The notes: generated by a model from the letters alone, not told the origin. Positions 8,393-15,708 are shown, counted from the stretch's first letter. The stretch: DNA of 20,202 bases from Proteiniphilum sp. UBA1403 (GCA_002305715.1 DBQD01000055.1:1-20202), one strand, 5' to 3'. A program made the numbers and translations.

Positions 8393-9694
8393 TTATTTAA
8401 TTATCAATTCTTCCGCTTCTCCAAAATTAGCGTACCCTGTTGTAATTACTTTTTCGCCAGGCTCAAGTCCACTCAAAATTTCGTATTGTACAGGATTCTG
8501 CCGGCCGACAGTTATTGGCGTGCGGATAGCTTTGTCGCCTGAATTGCTTAATTTATAGATCCACTGTCCGCCGGTAACCTGAAAGAAGTCGCCACGGGGA
8601 ATTACAATGGCATTGTCGGGTTGATCGAGCTCTACCTGTACACGATAACTTTTACCGATTCTCACATTATCGGGTTTCTCGTCAGTAAAGACAAGATCGA
8701 CCTCAAACTGACGGTCTCTCACCTCCGGTACTACTTTGGAAACTTTGAGCGGATATTTCTTTCCCTGATAAGTTACAGATGCAGGGAGCCCGACCATCAC
8801 CCTGTCGATATAGTATTCACTGAGTTGTGTGTTAATTTTAAAGTTATCCATCACCTTTATTTCACCAATATTTTCAGATTGCCTGATCTGTTGTCCAAGT
8901 GTTACATTCAAAAAACTCAGCTGGCCACTTATCGGTGCCCTGACTACCAGATTATCCATCCGCTTAGCTGTATGCATGGTATTTTTACGGACTCTTTCCA
9001 GATAGTTGTTCATCAGTTCACGCCTTAACAGGGTAGCTGCACTATCGTGTCGGAGTCCTTCGAGCTGCAGGGCGGTATTCTTGGTTTTATAGGTATATTC
9101 TTCTTGCTGCACATCCAACTGTGCTTTGCTTTTCACGCCCATGTTAAATTCTTCCACTCCAAGCGCATAGTCTTTATCTAATCTACTCAGCTCATACTCG
9201 GCCTGCAATGTTTGTTGTTTCAAAAGTAGGGATTTTTGTTCCATTTCCAGCCTTTTCTCCTGATAAAGTATGCGTTGTGTTTCCCATTCAGCCTGTTGTT
9301 CCTCTATGACACGCTCCAACTCAGGGTTTTGAAGTAGGATGATGGTGTCACCTTGATTCAGCATGGTACCCTCTTCTGCAACGACTTGCAGCACTGTTCC
9401 CGATTCCAGTGCATTCAGCTTGATGGTTAAAATGGGCTGAATAATGCCTTCTGCATCCACGTAATCGAGAAAAGGAGCTTCCATCACATCGGCTATGAGA
9501 ATTCTTTCGCTGCTCACACGTAGTTTGTGGCCTCCTGAAACCGCAATAAGCACATATACAAGAAATGCAACAAATGCTGTTCCGACAAGAATATGATATC
9601 TGTATTTCTGCCAGGTGGTTCTTTTGGGAAGCGCTTTGTCCATGGAGGAGTCGCGCGACTCGTGAAATGGTTGATTGTTTCCTGTATTGTTCAT
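8393..9694 (-). CDS. HlyD/MacA-family periplasmic adaptor
   Basis: This 433-residue membrane fusion protein should bridge the inner-membrane permeases and the TolC channel. A hydrophilic cytoplasmic N-terminus of about 33 residues precedes one anchor helix at about 34-53. The first half of the lipoyl/barrel-sandwich domain follows (ALESGTVLQVVAEEGTMLNQGD, about 95-116), then a long alpha-helical hairpin rich in Glu, Gln and Leu at about 125-245, and the second lipoyl half (VVRAPISGQLSFLNVTLGQQI) near 250-272. A beta-barrel and a membrane-proximal domain ending GLEPGEKVITTGYANFGEAEELIIK complete the protein. The start at 9694 is 15 nt after the TolC stop. An in-frame ATG at 9643 (residue 18) is an alternative start that would still keep the anchor helix. 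The neighbouring genes make it an ABC-type rather than RND-type adaptor. Confidence 0.93.
   Translation of the reverse strand: MNNTGNNQPFHESRDSSMDKALPKRTTWQKYRYHILVGTAFVAFLVYVLIAVSGGHKLRVSSERILIADVMEAPFLDYVDAEGIIQPILTIKLNALESGTVLQVVAEEGTMLNQGDTIILLQNPELERVIEEQQAEWETQRILYQEKRLEMEQKSLLLKQQTLQAEYELSRLDKDYALGVEEFNMGVKSKAQLDVQQEEYTYKTKNTALQLEGLRHDSAATLLRRELMNNYLERVRKNTMHTAKRMDNLVVRAPISGQLSFLNVTLGQQIRQSENIGEIKVMDNFKINTQLSEYYIDRVMVGLPASVTYQGKKYPLKVSKVVPEVRDRQFEVDLVFTDEKPDNVRIGKSYRVQVELDQPDNAIVIPRGDFFQVTGGQWIYKLSNSGDKAIRTPITVGRQNPVQYEILSGLEPGEKVITTGYANFGEAEELIIK
9648..9661. repeat. 14-bp perfect GC-rich palindrome in the adaptor gene start
   Basis: GAGTCGCGCGACTC is self-complementary over all 14 bases. 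It lies in the first codons of the adaptor, between the first ATG (9694) and the internal in-frame ATG (9643). It could fold in mRNA as a 5-bp stem with a GCGC loop next to the internal start. It may equally be a chance result of codons for Glu-Ser-Arg-Asp-Ser. Confidence 0.35.
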
Positions 9695-9709
9695 TTTCAG
9701 TTTAGATGA

Positions 9710-11173
9710 TTAATCGAAATGTTCCTCCATCGGGATAATCGGATTGTTTGTCTCGAAGTCATAGCCTGTCATGCTGCGTATCGCGTAATATAGACTCCAG
9801 TAGTTCTGTAATTCACGAATGTATGCTTGTTGAGAGCGATCCTTTTCTTCTACGGCTGCGTTCAGGTCGAGCAGACTGGATTTGCCCAGCAGGTATAAAC
9901 GATAGGCTACACTGTTTCTTCGTATGGCGCGGTCGGCGGTTTTCTGTGCGATCGACACCTTCTCGGCCTGCAAATTAAATTGCTTCACCATTTTTATCAC
10001 GTTGGCATCGAAGTCGGTTCGAGCCTGTTCCAGATCAATCTTTACCTTCTCCAGGTTACTTTTGGCCACTTCAACCTGTCCCTTTCCCACACCCCAGTCG
10101 AGAATGGGAATGCGAATACCCAAGCTAACCAGTTGCTGATCCAGCGGGTTTCGGTATGATTCGGTCAGCGTATGATTGGTTTGGGAGAGGCCAAATTCAG
10201 CGTAAAGGTCTGCTTTTAATCCGCGAGACGCTTTTGCTCTTGACACGGCACTCTCGCTTTCCAGTTTCTTCAGGGAATAATATTCCATGTCGGGATTGTT
10301 TTTGTGGGCATACATCAGCGCATATTCCACAGGAACCAGAAAGTTTGGGATTTGATCGCTTACTTCTACAACGATCTCCACATTCCCGGTTATCCCCAGG
10401 AAGCTGCGCAGATCGAGAATCATATCGTCCATTTCGATGCGGGCATTCATCATGTTGGTCTGTTCCGTGAGATAGTTTATTTCCAGTTGAAGCATCTCGT
10501 TCTCCGTGATGGTTCCTATCTCGTAACGGCCTTTTGCGTAGCGGTAAAGTGTATCTGCCGCCGCATAGTTATAGGCTGCCGATTGCCAGCTGTTTTGTGC
10601 CAGGGCCAGTTGGTGAAACTTCATGGCTACCGTGGCTGCTACGAGTTCTCGAGTTTCGGCATAGGCCTTTTGTGCCTGTGCAAAGCGAATCGGTTCAATT
10701 TTTTTGTTCCATTTTAGCGAATTATATCCCAACAGGTTTTGTGAATAGCCGATTACCACTGGAGTCGATTTGTATGAGAGGGTGTTGTCCGTAAATAGAT
10801 CGAGCCTTTGCAGTCCTGTGCTCATGTAGATACTACCTCCCAGGAGCGGGATATTTTGGTTAAGGGTCAGTGCCCCATCGTTGAGCAGCTGGTTGCGATG
10901 GACGAAACTGTCGCTTCCGTCGGGCAGGGTGACAGAGCTGATGGAGCGATTTAAGCTGGTGTAGCTATTGAATGTGAGGCTGGGTAGGTAGTTGGCTTTG
11001 TGCGATCGCCAGTTCCAGTAGGCTGCCCGATACTGGTGGCGTGCCGCTACTGCCTGTGGCGATTGTTCGAGGGCAAGCGCGACCGCTTCGTCCAGGCTCA
11101 GACGAAGCGTGTCTTGCGCTATGGATTGCCCTACAGAAAATGAAATAAAAATAAGTATGATTGTATGTTTCAT
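9710..11173 (-). CDS. TolC-family outer-membrane efflux channel
   Basis: The product is 487 residues, in the usual TolC/OEP range. Residues 1-19 form a signal peptide (hydrophobic IILIFISFSVG, cleavage after SIA, mature start QDTLRL). The mature protein opens with LSLDEAVALALEQSPQAVAARHQYRAA, the characteristic helical start of OEP repeats. The second repeat begins near VPVEYALMYAHKNNPDMEYY, and long Gln/Ala/Glu-rich helices end in LLDLNAAVEEKDRSQQAYIRELQNYWSLYYAIRSMTGYDF, typical of the C-terminal periplasmic helices. It should form a trimeric channel across the outer membrane that docks with the adjacent adaptor. It is the first gene of the operon. Its ATG at 11173 is about 16 nt from the predicted sigma-54 start site, and no strong Shine-Dalgarno is visible. 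Confidence 0.94.
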   Translation of the reverse strand: MKHTIILIFISFSVGQSIAQDTLRLSLDEAVALALEQSPQAVAARHQYRAAYWNWRSHKANYLPSLTFNSYTSLNRSISSVTLPDGSDSFVHRNQLLNDGALTLNQNIPLLGGSIYMSTGLQRLDLFTDNTLSYKSTPVVIGYSQNLLGYNSLKWNKKIEPIRFAQAQKAYAETRELVAATVAMKFHQLALAQNSWQSAAYNYAAADTLYRYAKGRYEIGTITENEMLQLEINYLTEQTNMMNARIEMDDMILDLRSFLGITGNVEIVVEVSDQIPNFLVPVEYALMYAHKNNPDMEYYSLKKLESESAVSRAKASRGLKADLYAEFGLSQTNHTLTESYRNPLDQQLVSLGIRIPILDWGVGKGQVEVAKSNLEKVKIDLEQARTDFDANVIKMVKQFNLQAEKVSIAQKTADRAIRRNSVAYRLYLLGKSSLLDLNAAVEEKDRSQQAYIRELQNYWSLYYAIRSMTGYDFETNNPIIPMEEHFD

Positions 11174-11200
11174 TAATTACAGATTCTCGCTATGATGCAA

Positions 11201-11215
11201 ACAAAGTGCGTGCCA
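11201..11215 (-). promoter_or_regulatory. Predicted sigma-54 (-24/-12) promoter of the efflux operon
   Basis: Read on the minus strand, 11215 to 11201 is TGGCACG-CACT-TTGT. The sigma-54 consensus is TGGCACG-N4-TTGC, so 10 of 11 fixed bases match with exact spacing; the only mismatch is T for C at the -12 element. Transcription would start near 11189, about 16 nt before the TolC ATG. A sigma-54-dependent activator is encoded divergently next door, which supports the call. No TAnnTTTG box was found upstream of TolC on this strand. Confidence 0.72.
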
Positions 11216-11271
11216 AATAGGTAAAATGCTGATATGTAGATGTAAAATGAAAGCCGTCGACTTGCTTCACT

Positions 11272-11307
11272 GTTCGTTTGCGCACAAAATAGGTTCGTAT
11301 TCGCACA
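11272..11307. promoter_or_regulatory. Two tandem dyad operators, probable enhancer for the response regulator
   Basis: Two 15-bp sites match at 12 positions: GTTCGT-N3-CGCACA at 11272-11286 and again at 11293-11307. The start-to-start distance is 21 bp, two helical turns, so both lie on the same face of the DNA. Each has internal dyad symmetry, GTnCG-N4-CGnAC. They sit about 83-118 bp upstream of the predicted sigma-54 start site, a normal distance for an NtrC-type enhancer. Binding by the adjacent regulator is inferred from position and symmetry. Confidence 0.65.
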
Positions 11308-11329
11308 TACATCCAATGGCTATTTTACA

Positions 11330-11337
11330 TATCTTTG
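11330..11337 (+). promoter_or_regulatory. Candidate -7 box for the response regulator gene
   Basis: TATCTTTG matches the Bacteroidota -7 consensus TAnnTTTG exactly. The expected -33 TTTG, about 19 bp upstream at 11307-11310, is absent (ATAC), so the promoter would be weak or activator-dependent. The predicted start near 11343 would place the 22-bp repeats in the 5' leader. The distal operator ends at 11307, next to the -33 region, so the regulator could affect its own transcription. Confidence 0.4.
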
Positions 11338-11358
11338 GAAAATACTTTAAAAGGACAG

Positions 11359-11446
11359 GATATTTCAAAATTAGAGCCATGTTTTTTCGAAGTTGAAGCA
11401 TGGATATTTCAAAATTGGAGGCGTGTTATTTCAAATTTGAGTAAAA
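11359..11446 (+). repeat. Four tandem 22-bp repeats upstream of the response regulator
   Basis: Units at 11359-11380, 11381-11402, 11403-11424 and 11425-11446 each carry TTTC at the same offset (11363, 11385, 11407, 11429), so the period is exactly 22 bp. The shared core is approximately TTTCAAAATTRGAG. Units 1 and 3 are the most alike, unit 2 reads TTTCGAAGTTGAAG, and unit 4 contains the perfect palindrome TCAAATTTGA. The array ends 2 nt before the regulator ATG. A 22-bp period is not a multiple of three, so the array is unlikely to encode a peptide repeat. It may be a set of protein-binding sites or a leader RNA element; the function is unknown. Confidence 0.75.
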
Positions 11447-11448
11447 TA

Positions 11449-12807
11449 ATGCAAAAGCAAGGCAAAATATTAATTGTTGATGACAACGAAGATATTCTTT
11501 TCGCGTTGAATCTGCTGTTGCAGCCGCACGTAGATAAAATCAAAGTAACGACCAAACCTGAGCGGATTGAGTATTTTATGCAGAGTTTTGAGCCGGATGT
11601 GATCTTGCTTGATATGAACTTCAACAAGGATGCGGACAGCGGTCAGGAGGGCTTTAATTGGCTTAAGAAGATAAAGAAAACTGATCCGGATATGGTGGTG
11701 ATCTTTATCACGGCCTACGCGGATATGGAGAAGGCGGTACGTGCGATAAAAGAGGGGGCGACCGACTTTATTCCGAAACCATGGGAGCGGGAGAAATTGC
11801 TGGCGACAGTGGCTTCTGCTGTAGCGCTAAGAAAGAGCCGTAATGAAGTTTCGCAACTGAAACAACAGGTTGCTGCCCTGGAGAGCAATCATGCTTATCC
11901 AGAAATAATTGGCGAGAGCGATGCCATTCAGTCACTTTTCGAAACGGTGGAGAAGCTGAAGGATACCGATGCGAACATTCTTATTCTGGGAGAGAACGGA
12001 ACAGGGAAAGATCTGTTTGCAAAACTGCTATACCGGACTTCTCCCCGTGCTGAAAAACCGTTTGTGCATATCGACCTGGGTACTATTCCCGAACAGTTGT
12101 TCGAGAGTGAACTGTTTGGATATCAGAAAGGGGCTTTTACCGATGCCAAAAATGAGAAAGCGGGTCGATTCGAGATCGCGAGCGGGGGCACACTCTTTCT
12201 GGATGAGATCGGAAATCTGACGCCCTCCATGCAGGCAAAACTATTGAGTGCAATCGAAAAGCAGCAGATTATCAGACTGGGATCCACTAAAACTGTATCG
12301 ATTAATGTGCGACTTATTTGCGCAACCAATGCCGATATCCATAAAATGGTGGCCGACGGAGATTTTCGTCAGGATCTACTTTACCGGATAAATACCATTG
12401 AACTTCATATCCCTCCGCTCAGAGAGAGGGGAGAGGACATAGAACTTCTCGCAAACTTCTTCCATGATCGGTACAAGAAGAAATACAAGAAGGATAGTCG
12501 GACTATTTCTGCTGCTGCCATTCGGAAGTTGAAAGAGTATCCTTGGCCGGGAAACGTGCGGGAGCTGCAACATGCCATGGAGCGAGCTGTGATCCTCTCT
12601 TCGGGTTTTACGCTTATGCCGGAAGATTTTGTATTAAATCCTACTGTCAAGAAGCAGAAAGAGTTAAATCTGAATCTGGAGCAGTTAGAAATGAATGCAG
12701 TGGAAAATGCATTGATACTGGCGGGGGGTAACATGAGTAGGGCTGCAGAGTTACTCGGTATTTCTCGATATACATTATATCGAAAGATTGAAAAGCATGG
12801 TTTATAA
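11449..12807 (+). CDS. Sigma-54-dependent NtrC-family response regulator
   Basis: The chosen start is ATG 11449, giving MQKQGKILIVDDNED and 452 residues. The frame is open upstream to a TTG at 11335, but that extension runs through the 22-bp repeats and has no receiver homology. The receiver domain is at about 5-125 with acidic pocket DD (11-12), phosphoacceptor D55 (VILLDMNF) and lysine K110 (FIPKPW). The AAA+ domain is at about 150-390: Walker A GENGTGKD (181-188), sigma-54 contact loop GAFTDA (228-233, usually GAFTGA), Walker B GGTLFLDEIGN (D252, E253), and WPGNVREL (366-373). A Fis-type helix-turn-helix closes the protein (GNMSRAAELLGISRYTLYRKI, about 427-447). It should form oligomers when phosphorylated, bind enhancer DNA and activate sigma-54 polymerase. 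The cognate kinase starts on the next base, and the divergent efflux operon with its -24/-12 promoter is the likely target. Confidence 0.95.
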   Translation: MQKQGKILIVDDNEDILFALNLLLQPHVDKIKVTTKPERIEYFMQSFEPDVILLDMNFNKDADSGQEGFNWLKKIKKTDPDMVVIFITAYADMEKAVRAIKEGATDFIPKPWEREKLLATVASAVALRKSRNEVSQLKQQVAALESNHAYPEIIGESDAIQSLFETVEKLKDTDANILILGENGTGKDLFAKLLYRTSPRAEKPFVHIDLGTIPEQLFESELFGYQKGAFTDAKNEKAGRFEIASGGTLFLDEIGNLTPSMQAKLLSAIEKQQIIRLGSTKTVSINVRLICATNADIHKMVADGDFRQDLLYRINTIELHIPPLRERGEDIELLANFFHDRYKKKYKKDSRTISAAAIRKLKEYPWPGNVRELQHAMERAVILSSGFTLMPEDFVLNPTVKKQKELNLNLEQLEMNAVENALILAGGNMSRAAELLGISRYTLYRKIEKHGL

Positions 12808-13803
12808 ATGAAGATAAAATCAAAACATAGTTACTTCCTGAAAATAACCTTTCTAGTGTTGTTTTCTCTAACTGGAGCCTGTTTGTGTATAAAAGGTTTC
12901 TATTTTTCAACAGTCATACTGCTACTGGTTGTGGTTGCGTTTGCTGCTTCGCTCTATCAGGACAGAAAGAAACTAATTGAGAGGATAGAACGAATGATTG
13001 GTGGCATTCGATATGCGGATTACTCTACCCAATTCAGGGTGAATCATTCTAATGATGAATTGGACAAACTAATGGGTGAGATGAACGAGGCTTTGATGTT
13101 GTTTAGAAATCGCGCCCACAACTCGATGTTGGAGGAGGCTGAGACCAAAGCATGGCAAAAGCTTATTAGTGTGCTTACGCACGAGATCATGAATAGTATT
13201 GCTCCCATTATTTCCCTTTCGGAAACTTTGACTGAGAGAAAAATTGATGCAGAGAATGATACAGAGGAGTACCGGATTATGAAACAAGCAATGGAGACCA
13301 TCCACCGAAGGAGTAAAGGATTGCTTACGTTTGTGGAGAACTATCGTACACTAACCAGACTGCCTCCACCTTCGTTACAACCAATTGCAATTGGGCCGAT
13401 GCTTTCGTCGTTGCAACAGTTGACATCTACCTTTGGCATCTCATTCTCTTATAAAGTATATCCCGATCATTTGATGTTGAAAGCCGACAAAGTTATGATG
13501 GAGCAGCTGTTGTTGAACTTGTTGAAAAATGCAAAGGAGGCGTGTGAAGGTGTTGAATCACCTAAAATTGAGATAAGAGCTGAACATATTGGAGACAGGA
13601 TTCAAATTACAGTGTTGGATAACGGACAGGGAATAGCACCCGAAGCTTTGGATAAAATCTTTATTCCATTTTACTCAACTAAAGCCAAAGGTTCAGGAAT
13701 TGGTTTAAGCCTATGCCGACAAATAATGATGCGTCACAGTGGAAAACTATCTGTTAAATCAGATAGTTATGGCACGAGATTTTTAATTGAATTTCCAGAG
13801 TAG
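12808..13803 (+). CDS. Sensor histidine kinase without periplasmic sensor domain
   Basis: This 331-residue kinase starts on the base after the response regulator stop, so the two are translationally coupled and almost certainly cognate. TM1 (about 9-28) and TM2 (about 31-50) are separated by only a few residues, leaving no periplasmic domain. A HAMP-like linker (about 51-104, with NDELDKLMGEMNEALMLF) leads to the HisKA dimerisation segment with phosphoacceptor H125 (LTHEIMNSIAPI). The HATPase domain has the N-box (LLNLLKNAKEA, N237 and N241), G1 box DNGQGI (271-276), F-box FIPFYSTK (285-292) and G2 box GSGIGL (295-300). It should autophosphorylate H125 and pass the phosphate to D55 of the regulator. 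Lack of a sensor domain suggests it reads the membrane or a membrane partner. The efflux permeases are candidate partners, as an inference from context. Confidence 0.94.
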   Translation: MKIKSKHSYFLKITFLVLFSLTGACLCIKGFYFSTVILLLVVVAFAASLYQDRKKLIERIERMIGGIRYADYSTQFRVNHSNDELDKLMGEMNEALMLFRNRAHNSMLEEAETKAWQKLISVLTHEIMNSIAPIISLSETLTERKIDAENDTEEYRIMKQAMETIHRRSKGLLTFVENYRTLTRLPPPSLQPIAIGPMLSSLQQLTSTFGISFSYKVYPDHLMLKADKVMMEQLLLNLLKNAKEACEGVESPKIEIRAEHIGDRIQITVLDNGQGIAPEALDKIFIPFYSTKAKGSGIGLSLCRQIMMRHSGKLSVKSDSYGTRFLIEFPE

Positions 13804-13840
13804 CAGATAAAAAACATTTTTATGAAAAATATTATAAATG

Positions 13841-13875
13841 AAAAAAGCACCTACTGAAAGAATCAGTAAGTGCTT
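13841..13875 (-). terminator. Rho-independent terminator of tRNA-Val
   Basis: An inverted repeat at 13845-13875 pairs AAGCAC and TACTGA with TCAGTA and GTGCTT around a 5-nt loop, with one internal C/A mismatch. On the minus strand the stem runs directly into six T residues (13846-13841), so the terminator acts on the tRNA transcript. On the plus strand no T-tract follows the stem, so it is probably not a good terminator for the histidine kinase gene. I saw no separate terminator for that operon. Confidence 0.8.
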
Positions 13876-13884
13876 GGAAATTAG

Positions 13885-13962
<78 letters not shown>

Positions 13963-14029
13963 TCATTTTTTTGAGTCCCTTTCCTGTCTTCCGTTCCACT
14001 CTTGGAGGATGTTCTCTGGAAAAGCGATG

Positions 14030-14060
14030 CAAAGATAGAGCCTTTTTTTTTATCCGCAAA
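14030..14060 (-). promoter_or_regulatory. Bacteroidota-type promoter for tRNA-Val
   Basis: On the minus strand TTTG (14060-14057) is followed after 19 nt by TATCTTTG (14037-14030). This matches both the -33 TTTG and the -7 TAnnTTTG elements of Bacteroidota primary-sigma promoters. The predicted start lies near 14024, giving a leader of about 60 nt before the mature tRNA 5' end at 13962. Confidence 0.75.
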
Positions 14061-14110
14061 ATATTTTGCAAATAATTTTATAAAAATTTTTTCGACTCCT
14101 TATTTATCAC

Positions 14111-14118
14111 TATTTTTG
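14111..14118 (+). promoter_or_regulatory. Candidate -7 box of purB
   Basis: TATTTTTG matches TAnnTTTG. The -33 position about 19 bp upstream holds a T-run rather than a clear TTTG. A start near 14124 would give purB a leader of about 115 nt. This leader contains a direct repeat GAAAAGTGA (14168-14176 and 14184-14192) and the palindrome AAAAATCGATTTTT at 14206-14219. I recognise no known riboswitch in it. Confidence 0.45.
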
Positions 14119-14241
14119 TATCGTGGAAACAGGGGAGTTATATTTTTTTTGAAGACACAGCTTCGTGGAAAAGTGAATGAGCAGAAAAGTGATTTCCCGC
14201 CATTCAAAAATCGATTTTTAAACCACTTGCGCAATACAACA

Positions 14242-15585
14242 ATGAACTTAAACAAACTTACAGCTATCTCGCCCATTGACGGACGATACAGAGATAAAGC
14301 AGATGAACTTGCTGCCTACTTCTCAGAATATGCCTTGATTAAATATCGGGTGAGAGTAGAAGTGGAATATTTTATTGCATTATGTGAAGCTGGTGTTCCT
14401 TCTTTGGAAAAAGTAAGCAAAAATCTGTTTCCATCCCTACAAGCCATCTACGAGCAATTCTCGGAGGAGGATGCCCAACTGATCAAAGAAATTGAAAAGA
14501 CAACCAATCACGACGTGAAGGCTGTTGAATATTACCTGAAAGAGAAATTTGATGCGCTTGGACTCTCTGAATTAAAAGAGTTCATTCACTTCGGACTTAC
14601 TTCTCAGGATATAAATAATACGGCTACACCCATGATGTGGAAGGAAGCATTGCAGACTGTCTATATTCCTGAACTGGAAAAGGTTGTTGCTCAAATTGAT
14701 GCCTATTCCGAAGAATGGAAGGATATACCAATGTTGGCTCGTACCCATGGACAACCGGCATCACCTACCAGATTGGGAAAGGAAATGAAGGTGTTTTCCT
14801 ATAGACTAACCAATCAACTGGAGGTGTTGAAGCATATTCCGGCAAAAGCGAAGTTTGGTGGTGCTACGGGTAATTTTAACGCACACAAGGTAGCCTATCC
14901 GTCTGTGGACTGGAAAGAGTTTGCCAATGAGTTTCTGTACGGTAAGCTTCATCTTATACGAGAGGAGTTCACCACACAGATCTCGAACTACGATGCCCTA
15001 GCTGCTTCTTTTGATGCACTGAAGAGAATTAACACAATCCTTATCGACTTCTGCCGTGATATGTGGCAATATATTTCGATGGAGTATTTCAAGCAAAAAA
15101 TTAAAGAGGGAGAAGTGGGATCATCGGCTATGCCACATAAGGTGAATCCTATTGACTTTGAAAATGCAGAAGGAAACCTTGGTATTGCAAATGCTTTATT
15201 GGAGCATTTGGCGACTAAACTGCCCATTTCGAGACTACAGCGAGATCTTACAGACTCAACGGTGATTCGTAATATTGGTGTTCCTCTCGCTCATGGAATA
15301 ATTGCACTGAAAAGTGCAACAAAAGGACTCGATAAATTGTTATTAAACAGTGATGCAATAGATCGGGATTTGGAGAATAATTGGGCAGTGGTTGCCGAAG
15401 GTATTCAGACAATATTGAGAAGAGAAGGGTATCCGAAACCTTATGAGGCACTGAAGGGACTTACAAGAACCAACAGACACATTACAAAAAATGTTATTTC
15501 AGAATTTATCGATGGATTAGCAGTAGACGAACAAGTGAAACAAGAGTTAAAATCAATTACACCACAAAGTTACACCGGTATTTAA
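14242..15585 (+). CDS. purB: Adenylosuccinate lyase
   Basis: The product is 447 residues starting MNLNKLTAISPIDGRY, the usual PurB N-terminus. The open frame extends upstream to 14002, but that part has no homology, crosses the tRNA and purB promoter region, and is rejected. PurB cleaves SAICAR to AICAR plus fumarate in purine synthesis, and adenylosuccinate to AMP plus fumarate. Visible active-site elements are TSQDINNTA (about 120-128), ARTHGQPASPTRLGKE with H169, and the fumarase/aspartase superfamily signature GSSAMPHKVNP (293-303), whose serine loop holds the catalytic base. The C-terminus RREGYPKPYEALKGLTR is also typical. The protein is cytoplasmic, acts as a homotetramer in its family, and appears complete. 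Confidence 0.97.
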   Translation: MNLNKLTAISPIDGRYRDKADELAAYFSEYALIKYRVRVEVEYFIALCEAGVPSLEKVSKNLFPSLQAIYEQFSEEDAQLIKEIEKTTNHDVKAVEYYLKEKFDALGLSELKEFIHFGLTSQDINNTATPMMWKEALQTVYIPELEKVVAQIDAYSEEWKDIPMLARTHGQPASPTRLGKEMKVFSYRLTNQLEVLKHIPAKAKFGGATGNFNAHKVAYPSVDWKEFANEFLYGKLHLIREEFTTQISNYDALAASFDALKRINTILIDFCRDMWQYISMEYFKQKIKEGEVGSSAMPHKVNPIDFENAEGNLGIANALLEHLATKLPISRLQRDLTDSTVIRNIGVPLAHGIIALKSATKGLDKLLLNSDAIDRDLENNWAVVAEGIQTILRREGYPKPYEALKGLTRTNRHITKNVISEFIDGLAVDEQVKQELKSITPQSYTGI

Positions 15586-15692
15586 GAAGTAAAGCAAAAA
15601 AAGGAAATTAAATTTATGGAGAATCTGGTCTGGTAATCTTTTTTTAATTAAATTGGATACCTGCCCAGTGTTATTATGAAACAACAAAACTA

Positions 15693-15708
15693 TAAACCGT
15701 GAGGTTTA
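15693..15708 (+). other. Small hairpin in the pseudouridine synthase leader
   Basis: TAAACC-GTGA-GGTTTA forms a 6-bp stem with a GTGA tetraloop, 26 nt before the synthase ATG. No T-tract follows, so it is not a terminator. The 149-nt gap between purB and the synthase shows no exact TAnnTTTG box and no clear terminator; a T7 run at about 15640 lacks a convincing stem. Confidence 0.4.

Noticed and set aside
11196..11214. Alternative -24/-12 pairing using the TTTGC at 11201-11197
   Set aside because: It has a perfect TTGC but lies 4 nt too far from GG; sigma-54 spacing is strict, so the exact-spaced TTGT is preferred.
11359..11446. CRISPR array
   Set aside because: The units are directly abutting with no unique spacers and diverge from each other, and no cas genes are present.
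11335..11448. Upstream extension of the response regulator from TTG at 11335
   Set aside because: The 38 extra residues run through the 22-bp repeats, have no receiver homology, and a normal ATG at 11449 starts directly before the conserved KILIVDDNED.
13804..13840. Terminator directly after the histidine kinase gene
   Set aside because: Only an A-run/T-run (AAAAACATTTTT) is present, with no GC-containing stem.
14002..14241. Upstream extension of purB by 80 codons
   Set aside because: It overlaps the tRNA-Val promoter and the purB promoter region and lacks similarity to PurB; ATG 14242 gives the family's standard N-terminus.
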